DNA of 64,000 nt, from assembly GCA_037367355.1 (NCBI GenBank), contig CM074701.1:1-64000 (forward strand), given 5' to 3'. This DNA comes from Neoscytalidium dimidiatum (lineage: Eukaryota > Ascomycota > Dothideomycetes > Botryosphaeriales > Botryosphaeriaceae). Under the pieces are notes generated by a model, which was not told the origin of the DNA, ran no database searches, and worked only from the letters and a program-made list of their open reading frames with translations. The number at the start of each line of letters is the position of its first letter. Positions within the stretch are counted from its first letter, which is position 1. Shown here piece after piece: positions 36,384 through 46,742 of the stretch. Made by a program: the position numbers and the translations under genes.

Positions 36384-37835
36384 TCACGATCGCACAGGCA
36401 AATGTGCTAACGCCAGCCGTTGAATCATGATCCCAAGGCCACCCCCGATTGCATCTCCACCAAAGTTTCCCAGCCCTCCGAAGCTCATCGCGAAAGATCT
36501 GACATCTTCCGGTTCTCCTTTTCTCCGGAAATCCTCGGCAATCTTGTGGTTCGTGTTGGTAACAGAACCTCCGACGATACCTCCGAGCAGGAAGATGAAG
36601 ACGATCCACACGCCGTAATACCTGAGAAACGGCTCGAAGAGCTGAACAATGCTGACTGCCACTAGAGTGACTTGAACCGCAGCCCAGAGCCAGATTCGAG
36701 ATAGTGGGTACAGGCTGGATGCAAGAGAGAAGAGAAATTGCGCAGTTCCGTAAGCCAGGACTAAAAGCAGAATTTAGCGACATACTGAGCCCCCAGATCC
36801 AAGAAACTTACAGCTGAGCTCGTAGTGCAGGTCGCCGTGAGGTGCGTCTTCGAAGGTGTTGAGGGACTCAAAAGTTGGAGCCAGTCCGAACAAACCAACT
36901 ATCGCTGTGGAAGTGCAAACGAGCAGAGGAAGGATATAGGTTGGGAACAAGACTTTGCAAAACAGGCCAGTCGAGATCTCCCTTGCTTGAAGCTGCACTG
37001 GGCCGCCCGCGTGGGACTTGATTGTAGAGCCTCTCCGATATCCGCCTCTGACCCTTCGGAGCTTCGATCAATCTTTGTCGCCCGACGGCTCTCCTCGGCA
37101 TTGACAAGTGGCTGTTTGGAGAGTACAAACCACCAAACCAGAGGTTGTGTACACGGAATCGGGAGGCAAACCAAAAAGGTCTTCCTCCAGCTGCTTTCGA
37201 ATGCTTTCATCAAACCAATATACAGGACAGGGCCAACCAGAACGGAGAATCCTGCTAGTCGTTAGCATCCAAAGTATTGCGCGGCGTTAAATTTGAAATT
37301 ACCGGAACCGGTGCTGAAGGATAGCACCGTCTTTTGGTCGAAGAACGCCGCCACAGCAAGAAGCGAGTTGGTGGCGAAGGCGTACACAAACCCAGCAAGC
37401 ATTGTCCCAACCACTGGACCAGCTTTGCCACTACCAAGAGTACATACAACGAAACATAAGATGCTTGCAACAAAGGTAATGAGCACGCGGATGTTGAGAG
37501 AGATATGATGCAGCAGTAGGGGTGTCAAGAATGAAGACACCGCTGCGGTGCAGGAAAGCGCAAGGCCAAATGCGCCGGTAACGCCTGGGAACATTGCATT
37601 GGCGCCAGTGGAAACGATCATTGTCGGTATTGCTATCTGGAAAAGGCCCTGAGTTCCTGAGAATCATGGCTTTAGCTGGAAAACTTACCACAATACCAAG
37701 CGCAAAGAAGGCTACCACGTCCTTCTCCAGCCAATATCGCCACCCTCCTCGCCCATCTCTCCCCCCCACGTACGGACTAACTATGGAAGTGCGGTTTGCG
37801 GCTTTCTTCATTGCCTCATTCTCTTTGATCTCCAT
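36384..37835 (-). CDS. CLN3/battenin-like polytopic membrane protein
   Basis: Proposed exons 37835-37689, 37636-37303, 37254-37106, 37016-36812 and 36760-36384 sum to 403 aa. The protein is hydrophobic throughout, with about ten membrane segments. The FSTGSG stretch spliced to AGFSVLVG, and later GGIVGGSVTNTNHKIAEDF, recall CLN3 (FSTGTG, EGLLGGxxYVNT), a vacuolar/lysosomal protein linked to pH and amino-acid homeostasis. The third intron (37105-37017) uses a weak GTCAAT donor and was chosen because it is the phase-consistent way found to join the two clear halves; otherwise there is a one-base frame change. The family call is moderately sure, the exact middle less so. Confidence 0.65.
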
Positions 37836-38286
37836 CTTCTGTTGGGTGGTAAGTTCCGGAGTGATACTGTAGAGGCCAACGTCAGAGCTCGCTGTAAGTG
37901 CAAGCTTTTCATCGCTGTTCCAAGCAATGCAGGATCCTGTTGCACACCGCTTCTCTTATGGTGGCGAATCCTGTGATTACTGCTTTTTTTTTTTCCTTCC
38001 ATGCTGTCTTTCAAAGATTTTCAGCTGGATACCTTGCTAATGCAACGGTGAATACGATCTGACTGTACTTTGCAATATATTCGTGTCGACGATCAACATG
38101 GTAACTCACACTGGGAGTTACACAGGAAATGCGGTCGGCTCCTACCTGTAAGCTTGACTGTCAACACGGGCCGATCCGTTTCAGTCATTTCGCCAGCTTC
38201 ATCACCATGCGACGCTTTTCACATCAAGGTATTTATAAAGCTACTTAGAATCTCGTCATCACCCCAGAAAATTGCGTTTCCAAAGC
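37836..38286. other. Divergent promoter between CLN3-like and 2OG-oxygenase-like genes
   Basis: About 450 bp between start codons on opposite strands. A run of 10 T lies at about 37984-37993. No gene. Confidence 0.4.
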
Positions 38287-39554
38287 ATGATACAGTCCAC
38301 GATGGCCTTCATCACTCGATCATTGCGTCCCCGCATGGTTGCAGCCGTTTCTGCAGTTAAGCAAACAACCCAGGCACCTCGGTTTGTGCACAGCATGCAT
38401 GTTCCCCTTCCCGCTTCACCAACACAACCCGAGGCAGCTTGGCCACCTAACATCCACGTTGTCTCAAACTGGTCCACGCTCGAAGACCAGCCGCTGTCCA
38501 GGAAGAGCGTGGGAGACCTCCTGGGAAACGTTATCCCCGCAATACGTCACGCCGGATTTCTCTCGGCAGACGAGTGCCGTCGCATGAAGGACATCGTCCA
38601 CACGCACCCCATTGTAGCCACCAACGTCACCCTCAAGCACTCAATACTATGCTGACGACCTAGTAGGGCTCGTACGACCAAGCCATCGTCTTCCCCCCAG
38701 TCGGCTCCGCCGGCATCACGCAGTTCGAGCACGGCAACGGTGAGTGGCGCTTTGACGCCGACCCCCTCATGTCTCGGAGCTGAGCGACGGCTGACCATTC
38801 CACAGACAAGGCCGCCTACTTCAGCAAGGTGAGCAAGGCGCGCGAGCTGCAGGAACGATTCAAGGCAGAAGCGGGGATTGACGTCGTCGGGCGCGTGGCG
38901 CAGTTGCTTGAGCGCGCCAGCGGCTTGCCTGTGCGACACGCGCGTGAGGGCGACGAGGAGTACTTCGCGGGCCTGCTGCGCGTCGTCAACGACAGCAACG
39001 GCATCCAAATCCACGCGGACTACGGTCCATACGTAGGTGGTCCTCCTTCGGACGCAAAGGCTCGGGTATAGGACGTTTCTCACAATTGGCCTTTCAGGAT
39101 GCTCCCGGCTGGGAGGTCGGGGATATTGTTGCGCAGATGACGTGGAACGTACTGCTGCAGCAGATCCCTGGCGGCGACACCATCATCTACGACCGCAGGT
39201 GGCACGGTCCTGCCGACGATGTTGTGTTCAAGAAGGCCATCCCGCGGTACGCTTATCAGCCGATTGGGGTCCAAGGGAGGATTTTCAAGTGTCTGAAGCA
39301 GGTGCAGGGCGATCTGACCTTCTTCAACCCTAGGTAAGTTGCGTGCATGGACCGCTCTTTTGGCCCCTGCATATATTCTGTCCTTCCATGGAGTATCTTA
39401 TCATTAATGCGTCTCCAGAAACTTCCATGAGGTGAAAGCTATAGACTGCTCGAAAGATCAACCAACACAGAGCCTGAGGTATACCATGAGCTCTTTCGTT
39501 GGCTTGCGAGTTGATAGGACATCGGGAAAGCAAGAGCTGGTGATGTGGTCTTGA
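38287..39554 (+). CDS. 2-oxoglutarate/Fe(II)-oxygenase-like protein
   Basis: Exons 38287-38625, 38667-38739, 38806-39032, 39098-39333 and 39419-39554 give 336 aa. The C-terminal half has an HxD pair in IHADYGPYDAPGW (His207, Asp209) and a later His in NPRNFHEV (His295) followed by SLRYTMSSFVGL, fitting the 2-His-1-carboxylate facial triad and the 2OG-binding Arg. WNVLLQQIPGGDTIIYDRRW lies between them, as in prolyl-hydroxylase-like folds. The N-terminus (FITRSLRPRM and on, Arg-rich, no acids) looks like a mitochondrial presequence. An alternative ATG at 38302 would keep it. The substrate is unknown. Iron ligand assignment is by eye, so confidence in the fold exceeds that in activity. Confidence 0.65.
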
Positions 39555-40970
39555 TCTTTGGACCTTTAGTAACACAAAATGTCATGTCGAAGATAAAGTA
39601 GCAATTGCGGAGAAGTTGTTATCGATTTGGATATTTTCAATTAGTATGAAATATGAATCAATGAGCTTGAAAGCTTCAAACACCAGCCGGTGATCACTTG
39701 TCCTGCATATATACAAGAAAAGAACTCCCAAGCTGAACTACCAGCTGGAGCCTTTTTCCTTCGAACAAAATCCATCTTTCATAGAAGAGTATGGAGGGTC
39801 CAGTATTCGGCGAATAAGCGTAGATCCTACAAATGAAAATTCCACTCATCAGATTCTCGAGCGTTACAGCCACGTACTGGCTCGCGAGCTAAAAATCGCT
39901 CGGCTGCAGGTGACACCCGTAATAATGCACCCAATTAATGCATACAAGGAAATGGGCGCTCTAAAAGAAAAAACTTGATTAAAGAACGGCTGGCTAAGAT
40001 TCCGAAAGCCCCATGACTTCGAACTACAGTTTGTACACTTTCTCACAGTGCATTGTATTCGGCATTCTGCTGAGGAGACACACGAAATTAGTTTGGTCTG
40101 AGTCATATCAGCGATTTAGTGTTCGTACGTGAGTAACGTCCGTTCTCTGAAGGAGGGCAGGCGGGGACGTAGGGATATCCATAAGTCTCAAACAGTTGTC
40201 TTCGAGGAAGTGGGCCGCATTAGAATGTATGCTAAATGGCGCCAAACGTTGTTTTTGTGTTACTGGATAATGGATCCGTCTTGGCGTTGAGGGAATGTTC
40301 TGTTCCGACAATTGGCCCGATGCCCACTTGGAAAGTCACTACAATGGCGAAGCAGGGATTCAGACTACGCGTCATGCAGTGAGGAACGCCGCAACATAAA
40401 AATTCGGCGGAATCTGATGCCGAGGCACATTTTGTGTCTGCTTCTGCCTGCCGCCACGAAGGATTCCAGCAGGATGATCTCGACGTGCATCGTAATGGAG
40501 ACACTGTAGGATGTACGAAATAAGTGAGCTTGCGAGATTAGAAAGCAACAGTTCGCAAATCGAAACAATATGTCCTCAGCGAGACAGTCTTGCGTGTAAT
40601 CTCTCGATTATACATAGCAAAGCGCTCAGCAAGATACAGCCGAGGCTCTCCCACAGCAATCAGAAAATATACCTGCTTTGATGAACATCCGATTAATTGT
40701 CTCCTCTTACTTTCTGTCCGGGGGAGTTTTCGAAGGATTGCTGTCGTACAGACGTCAGCTTACTCGGCAGCCTGTACTCTACATTCTCGGGATTAAAGAC
40801 CTTCCTGCGTCTTTTATCCTTTGGAACAGATGGCGTTCCGCCACACCCAGAGTATCGGCCTCATGCAAAATCTGTGTCACAGAACATCAGGCTCCAGTTT
40901 ACAAGCGGGCATTGCCAATCGTTCATCCACGCAAAGATAACATTGACTTCAACGTACGTTGATCACTACC
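39555..40970. other. Intergenic, no gene seen
   Basis: About 1.4 kb. Several overlapping short frames (for example 40697-41077) are antisense to, or run into, the GH43-like gene and lack features. Confidence 0.4.
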
Positions 40971-42087
40971 TTACAGAGCAGAAAGAGCATCATACTGCTC
41001 CTGGGTCAGCGCAAGAACGGATCCGTGCCTCATGTACGTCAAATCCACCGAAGTGTCCTGGGTCCAAACACCAGTAGTCGGATCAGCCGGCCCATATCCT
41101 CTGATACCAGCATCACCACCAACCAGATCAGCAATCAAGTACGCCTCTCCATTACCGGTATTGTCCCAGAAAGGGTAAGGCCCCTCGTAGCTCGTGATAA
41201 CATTTCCTACGCGCTCGAAAGAGCCAAACAGCCCACCGTAGCCTACATCACTGAGTACACCGTCATGGACGTAGTAGCGGACGTATGCGGTATCGTTGAT
41301 CTTGAGGATACTGAGGTCGATAACGTCATCCTCACCGAGGCTGAGGTAGGTGGACGGTGTGGTGAACGTTTGGAAATCGCTGGTGTGCGAATACTGAATG
41401 TCCGTGATGGTAACAGCGCCGTTGTTGTGGCCCGGGTCATCCTCAGCGAACTGTCGGAATGTCAGACGTAGCATGCCTCGAGCATGGTGAACGGTCTCGA
41501 CTTACAAATTTGGATGCCCAGTGCACCAAATACTGGCCTGCATCGGGATCCCAAATTGCATCCGGAGCCCACACCATGCCGGCTGTCTCATTTTCAACAG
41601 CGATGAGCCGCTCGTCGGTCCAGTTGACCAAGTCCGTGCTATCCCAGATCAGAATTGACTTCGATCCATTTGCCGAGGCGGCATCCCACGAAGGATACTA
41701 GAGAATGTCAGTATGTGTGATCCTCGGGTTACGTCGCCATAGCAATTCACTCACGTCATCGATGTTCAGGTCAGTAGCGATGAGATACCACTTCGAAGCC
41801 TCTTCCTCACCACTACCAGGAATAATTGACACATCTCGGACAGTTTTTTGGCCCAAAGTTGGTACGAAGATAGGTTCTCCTCCGTTAATGGGAGTAAACG
41901 CGAGGGGGCTGTCGTTGTCGCTCAGAGCGAAGAAGACTCCAGTCTCATCGGTCTTCCAGTAGACGGCCAAGTAGCCGACTTTATCAGAGTCGGTTTGCCT
42001 TTCCAACAAAGTCTCAAAGGGCGCCGCGAGAGCCAGGATAGGCGCGCAGGAGGCGAGAATACCAGCGGCAGAGCGGATGAAACGCAT
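40971..42087 (-). CDS. Secreted GH43-like five-bladed-propeller glycosidase
   Basis: Exons 42087-41755, 41697-41506 and 41450-40971 give 334 aa. There is a signal peptide MRFIRSAAGILASCAPILALA, then repeated propeller strands: YLAVYWKTDETGVFFALS, KWYLIATDLNI, ILIWDSTDLVNW and MVWAPDAIWDPDAGQYLVHW. The WAPD-x-IWD segment is the usual GH43/GH62-type core block, where Asp helps tune the acid. SYEGPYPFWDNTGNGEAYLI would be the general-acid blade. Such enzymes act on arabinan or xylan side chains outside the cell. I could not place all three catalytic acids with certainty, so it might be a non-hydrolysing relative. A minus-strand TATAAAG at 42151-42157 lies about 65 bp upstream. Confidence 0.75.
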
Positions 42088-42150
42088 GGTAGTTTGATTG
42101 ACGCCGGGAACGGTTGCTTTGCTAGAGATAACAGGGTAGCAGCATTTTGG

Positions 42151-42157
42151 CTTTATA
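42151..42157 (-). promoter_or_regulatory. TATA box of the GH43-like gene
   Basis: TATAAAG on the minus strand about 65 bp before the ATG at 42087. Confidence 0.45.
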
Positions 42158-42746
42158 TTCACACGTTTTCCCGAGCAATGTCAATTTTCCCGGAATCTGA
42201 GGAGAGAATGGCGAGCTTGGTGGCGGAGATGCCGGCACACCGGTGGACCTGTCGATCGCTGCCCTGTCGAGCAATTCTCCCACGACGGAATCCTGGCCGG
42301 ACTGCGGGGTTTCGCTGCGAGATCTCACGGTTCGCAAGTGCGGGGTACTCCTCGTATTCCTCCAGCCCGGAAAAACCGACTCTTAAGCGGACTACCTTCC
42401 ACGAACAGATCGTGTTTACTTATCCCACCGGACTTCAAGGTGATGTGACGTTGTGTGGTACGAGATCGACCGACAGGTGGGGTCTGACGCCCGCAAATTC
42501 ACCACACCCCTGAGCCCCATGCTCTCAACCCCGTCGCGAAAACGTCCAGACTATTACTTCAGCATCGCTCTTTGACTTCCAGCGTACGTGAGAGTTCACA
42601 GAGTTGCAAGAGCTGGGGACATGAGTTCGCAATCTTGACAAATATGATTTGATTTAAACAGTTCAAAGTGGTAAAGTCAGAACTTCTCGAGTACAGTACA
42701 CTACTATAATGGGTATAAGCTAATCAACGACTAAAGGAGAGACACC
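42158..42746. other. Intergenic, no gene seen
   Basis: Upstream of the GH43-like gene and downstream of the AA11 gene. No gene supported. Confidence 0.35.
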
Positions 42747-44021
42747 TTAGTTGTGGCCGTGGCGCCTGGCGTGCCTGTGGGCGTGGTGGCTCCTCTTGAC
42801 CTTCTCGGCGCCGACAACCTTGCCGTCCTGGCAAACGGTACCCTCCGAGACGTCCTGCCAAACGACAGAGCCCTTGTTGCAGAGGCCAAACTGCGAAGTG
42901 CCGTTGCAGATGACCTGGCCGTCGTTGGCGTCGGTGCACTGGCTGTTGGTCTCGCCGAGCGTCGCAGCTGGAGAGGCGGCGGGGACGACGGCGGCAGCGG
43001 AGGTCTGCACAACCGGGGCGGCAGCGGAGGTGGTGGTCTCCGGAGCGGGCGCGGCGGGCGCAGCGGTCGTGGTGATCAGGGTGGTGGCCGCGGCGCTGCT
43101 CTCAGCAAAGGCTACGCCGGGGAGGCTGGTGGTCGACGTGAAGGCTTCGGTGGTGGCGCTGGTGGTGGCGCTGGAGGAGGCGCTGGAGGCCGGCTTGGGG
43201 CTCGAGCCGCCAGACGACTTGCGGCCACTCCCACTGGCGCACTGGCCCTTGGGGTCGGCCAGGGGCCAGGTGGAGGTGTCGCCAACGTCGAGGCTGTCGC
43301 CCGGGTTGGGGAACTTGAGGATCTTCTCACCCTCGGCAAGGCACTGAGGGATCTGGCCGGAGGAGAGGAGGCTCTCCTGAGTGACGGTGCTGGTAAGGAG
43401 CGAGGTCACGGCGGACAGACCCTCGGAGAACGAGTTGAAGCCGATGTTGGCGACGAAGATGTCGGGGAGCTCGTCGAAGGCGGACGTGTCGTCCGAGCCA
43501 CCAGTGACGGTGACAGGAGCACAGTTCATGTACATCTCCGGGTTCTGGCTGGAGACAGGGAACCAGGTCCAGGCCAAGGTGACATCACCGTTGGGGATCG
43601 ACGCCGGCAGCTTGTACTGGAAGGTCGACGCCTGGTTGTTCAGGCCGGGGCAGCCACCCTCGATGGAGTGGAACACCTTGAAAACCGAGTTGACGGTAGG
43701 CTCCTTGTCAAGCGTGATGCTGAGCTGGCAGGAACCTCCATCGTGGACAGCAGCGCCGGTGGTGCTTCCGATCTCCGCAATCTCCTGGGCGTTGCCGGGG
43801 TAGAAGTCCAGGGTGTAGGAGTTGCCCACGGCAAGGGTGGTGCGCTCAACGACGGAGTAGTCCTGGAACTTGCAGGGGTACTGGCCAGTGGTGAGAGGGC
43901 TGCGGTCCTGCTGCAACTTGGTCTTATCGAACGGGACAGGGTGCTTCATGTACATGTGAGCATTCGCCAGCGGCAGAGCCGCGAGGGCGGCGATGCCAAA
44001 GTTACGGAGCTGTGGGGCCAT
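42747..44021 (-). CDS. AA11 lytic polysaccharide monooxygenase with C-terminal X278-like module
   Basis: Single exon, 424 aa from the ATG at 44021; an in-frame upstream extension to 44165 is ignored because MAPQLRNFGIAALAALPLANA is a perfect signal peptide. Cleavage exposes His22, which begins HMYMKHPVPF as in AA11 chitin-active LPMOs and forms half of the copper histidine brace. His93 in VHDGGSCQ supplies the other half, and the Tyr in EMYMNCAPV is probably axial. After the catalytic domain (to about 230) comes a Ser/Thr/Ala/Pro-rich glycosylated-type linker (about 300-370). A cysteine-patterned module then follows (QCTDANDGQVICNG...FGLCNKGSVVWQDVSEGTVC) that matches the X278 domain of AA11 proteins. 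The tail is rich in His and Arg. It should oxidatively cleave chitin outside the cell. Confidence 0.9.
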   Translation of the reverse strand: MAPQLRNFGIAALAALPLANAHMYMKHPVPFDKTKLQQDRSPLTTGQYPCKFQDYSVVERTTLAVGNSYTLDFYPGNAQEIAEIGSTTGAAVHDGGSCQLSITLDKEPTVNSVFKVFHSIEGGCPGLNNQASTFQYKLPASIPNGDVTLAWTWFPVSSQNPEMYMNCAPVTVTGGSDDTSAFDELPDIFVANIGFNSFSEGLSAVTSLLTSTVTQESLLSSGQIPQCLAEGEKILKFPNPGDSLDVGDTSTWPLADPKGQCASGSGRKSSGGSSPKPASSASSSATTSATTEAFTSTTSLPGVAFAESSAAATTLITTTAAPAAPAPETTTSAAAPVVQTSAAAVVPAASPAATLGETNSQCTDANDGQVICNGTSQFGLCNKGSVVWQDVSEGTVCQDGKVVGAEKVKRSHHAHRHARRHGHN

Positions 44022-46742
44022 TGTGAAAGTATTATGGAATTTCCGTCCGGAGAGACGTCCGGCTTCGGATGCAGACAAACGAGTGGAGGTGCAGTTGGAA
44101 GTTGTAGGGAGTGGATGCAAACGAGCAGAGAATGAAACATCAGGGCTTATGTACCCACGAACCAAGTAAAAGGATTGTCTGTGAAATGAGATTGCCAGCT
44201 CAGCAGCGCGCCAATATGGGAGCCTCTGCTTCGCGGATAGGGATCTTCAACAGGCCGCTATGCCACGGCCGCCATGCCACGGCCGCCTCGTACAGCCGCC
44301 CCCCTCCCCTTCTTAGTACGCAAGACTAAGGACACGGACAGGTCGCTCACCAGAAACGGACGGCATCTCCGAAAGGCGGATCCCACGTTGGACTGGCGGT
44401 GCAGCGCTCTTCAAATTACTATCCGCATTGTAGCGCGCTCACTTTGTCTGCGGCGATTCCCAAATTGGCTCCCCGCAATGCGCGGCGCGCGCACCACGGA
44501 GCACCCACAGGGCTAGCAGTTTACTCCAATCATTATGCCTTACGCACAAAGAGCCCCTCAGATGCCGAATTTCAAAACACCGGATGATGATCAGGAGTGA
44601 GATCGGCATCGGCCCGTGTGCGTTGAAGCGGTGTATAGCCGAAAACCCACCTTACCCCGTGGCCTACCACACAAGGCTTTCCATCGCAAGCACTCGTCCA
44701 CTAAGGATCAAACAGACTCGCAAGGGAAGAAAAGCACTCGAACACTGCTATTTCTTGTTCGCCTTGCCGTCACCTATACCAACCATGGCTGCCCGACTCC
44801 TCCCGACAGCCCATCGACGACACTAACCGCTCTATTACCTCCCTTTCCAGCTCCTTTTCTGTCATTCTGTCGTCAATGTGCAGCGGGCTCGCCGTGCGCT
44901 CCCTGACAATACTCAGCCACTTCAGACCCGCCACTAGGCTGGCGAACGCCGCAACGCTGCACGGATTCTTCAGCAGCATTCGTGCTACACATGTGAGGCC
45001 GAACTCGACTACCATGCAGGCCGCTATAGCGATCAGGTTTGCCTGGAGTACGCGAGTCAATACACAGTTCTGCCTCAGCCATAGATGATGCAGGTTGATT
45101 GGAGTGGTGTTAATAGCCCCCGGTAATAGAAGCGCCTTTCACTCTGCGTGTGTAGAGGGCCTGCACCATGAACAGACCATAAATATCATCAACTGTTGAA
45201 ATGAGGTGTTCATGTTGCCTGTCCCACATGTTCTAAAATGGGGCCACCACCCGACCTATAGACAAGAGGGCGTGGAATTGGGATAAATCTGAGTGTTGCT
45301 GCTCCGTCATGTGTGGAACTCTTCACGGGGCTTTGAATGATTATAGTTTTCGAAGAACAGTATGGGAGACTTAGGAGGGGATATGCACCGTATGTATGGG
45401 TCTTGCCCTGGGAAAAGTGTTTGTTATGGCAAAAATCGGGAACCATGAATTACGCTCCCGTGCAGACCTCCGCTGTGTGGGGTTTGCAGCAAAGCTCCGT
45501 CAAGTCCCACTGTGAATTTCGCTTTGACCTCACCGAACACTCTCAAAGCCCGGGTAGGTTCTCTTGCTAGTCTCTGATATCCCACCATTAAGATACATGC
45601 AGAAACAATCGAGCTCCAGCCTCTCGTATCAGGAACGGAATTAGCCGTGACGAAAGACGTTCGATCCCAGGGACAGATATTTTGTAGACTGGGTTGAATC
45701 TCTAAGAATGTTAGGGCCCTGTGTTCTTCGGCAGGTACCTCACAATCGAATTTCTCAACCAGGTACGGTTGCTTATGGCGAAATTGTCAATTACAGAAGT
45801 TATTAGATAACAGTTTGCGTAGGCACGAGCCTCTAGAAAATCTTCTTGTAAGTCGGCTCTAGTGAGGCCATAGATTGATCGTGTCCAGAATACCATTATT
45901 CGTCGTCGGGTAACATTGTGTAATTTTAAGACAATTGAGGATACAGAGTCATCGCAGCAAGGAGGACCCACGCTGCCCATGAAAAGACTCCTGTTGTTTG
46001 TGAAGAACCCCCTTTCCTCGGATTTCTTGCGTTGGGGATATTCAATCTTGTGGAGCCCTTCCCTCGAAGATCTGGCCCGCAACAACGCAAGATATATTTT
46101 GGGACTTCATCACCTAAGACACAGAGAGAAACTTCATAGACCGTAAGCGGGTAATGATATAGCGACACAGCGAATGGAGTTTTCTTACTCCTTGAATAGA
46201 GGAAACTATTCTCAATACGAGGCATCAGTGAACAGTTAAAGGAGAATAGGATGATAACCTCAGCGCACAAAATGACCACTATTTGAGAGGTAGCAAGGGA
46301 GCAACGGAGGAAGTTACGCCTGTGGCCTGATGATACTGGAATTATAAGATATATTGTTCTAAAATATACGGAGATTGTGATGTGGAGTTTATGTAGTGGA
46401 ATTTTGCTAGTGGTTCCTTTGATTCATTCAGGGAGTAAACTTGACTCGAGTTGGTTGCTGGCATTATTGCGGGGGAACACTGAAAATATCGGTCAGGTCG
46501 TTGTGCTTGCTGAAGAGCTGTGGGAAGCCGATTCAAAGTAGAAAACTCCTTCAGATGTATATCATGGAACAGCAACAGGTACGACCAAGCGTGGAGTGAT
46601 GACCAGAAGGGCTAAAAATGCAAGCAGACAACATTGAAGATCCGATTTTTTCTATCCAAAAACTCCACGCTTTGTTCATGTACATCCTACCAAAAAAAAA
46701 AAAAAAAAAAAAACACTGAATACGGCACGAACCACCGCCAGA
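44022..46742. other. Long region without a confident gene
   Basis: About 2.7 kb. The 96-aa minus frame at 44770-45060 has a hydrophobic start but no family. Frames at 45711-46279 are likewise featureless. A run of 22 A lies at 46692-46713 just past the 3' end of the N-acetylglutamate synthase gene. Confidence 0.4.

Noticed and set aside
42753..44135. 460-codon open frame on the plus strand
   Set aside because: It is exactly antisense to the AA11 LPMO gene, is Gly/Arg-rich as expected from the GC-rich linker read backwards, and shows no domain.
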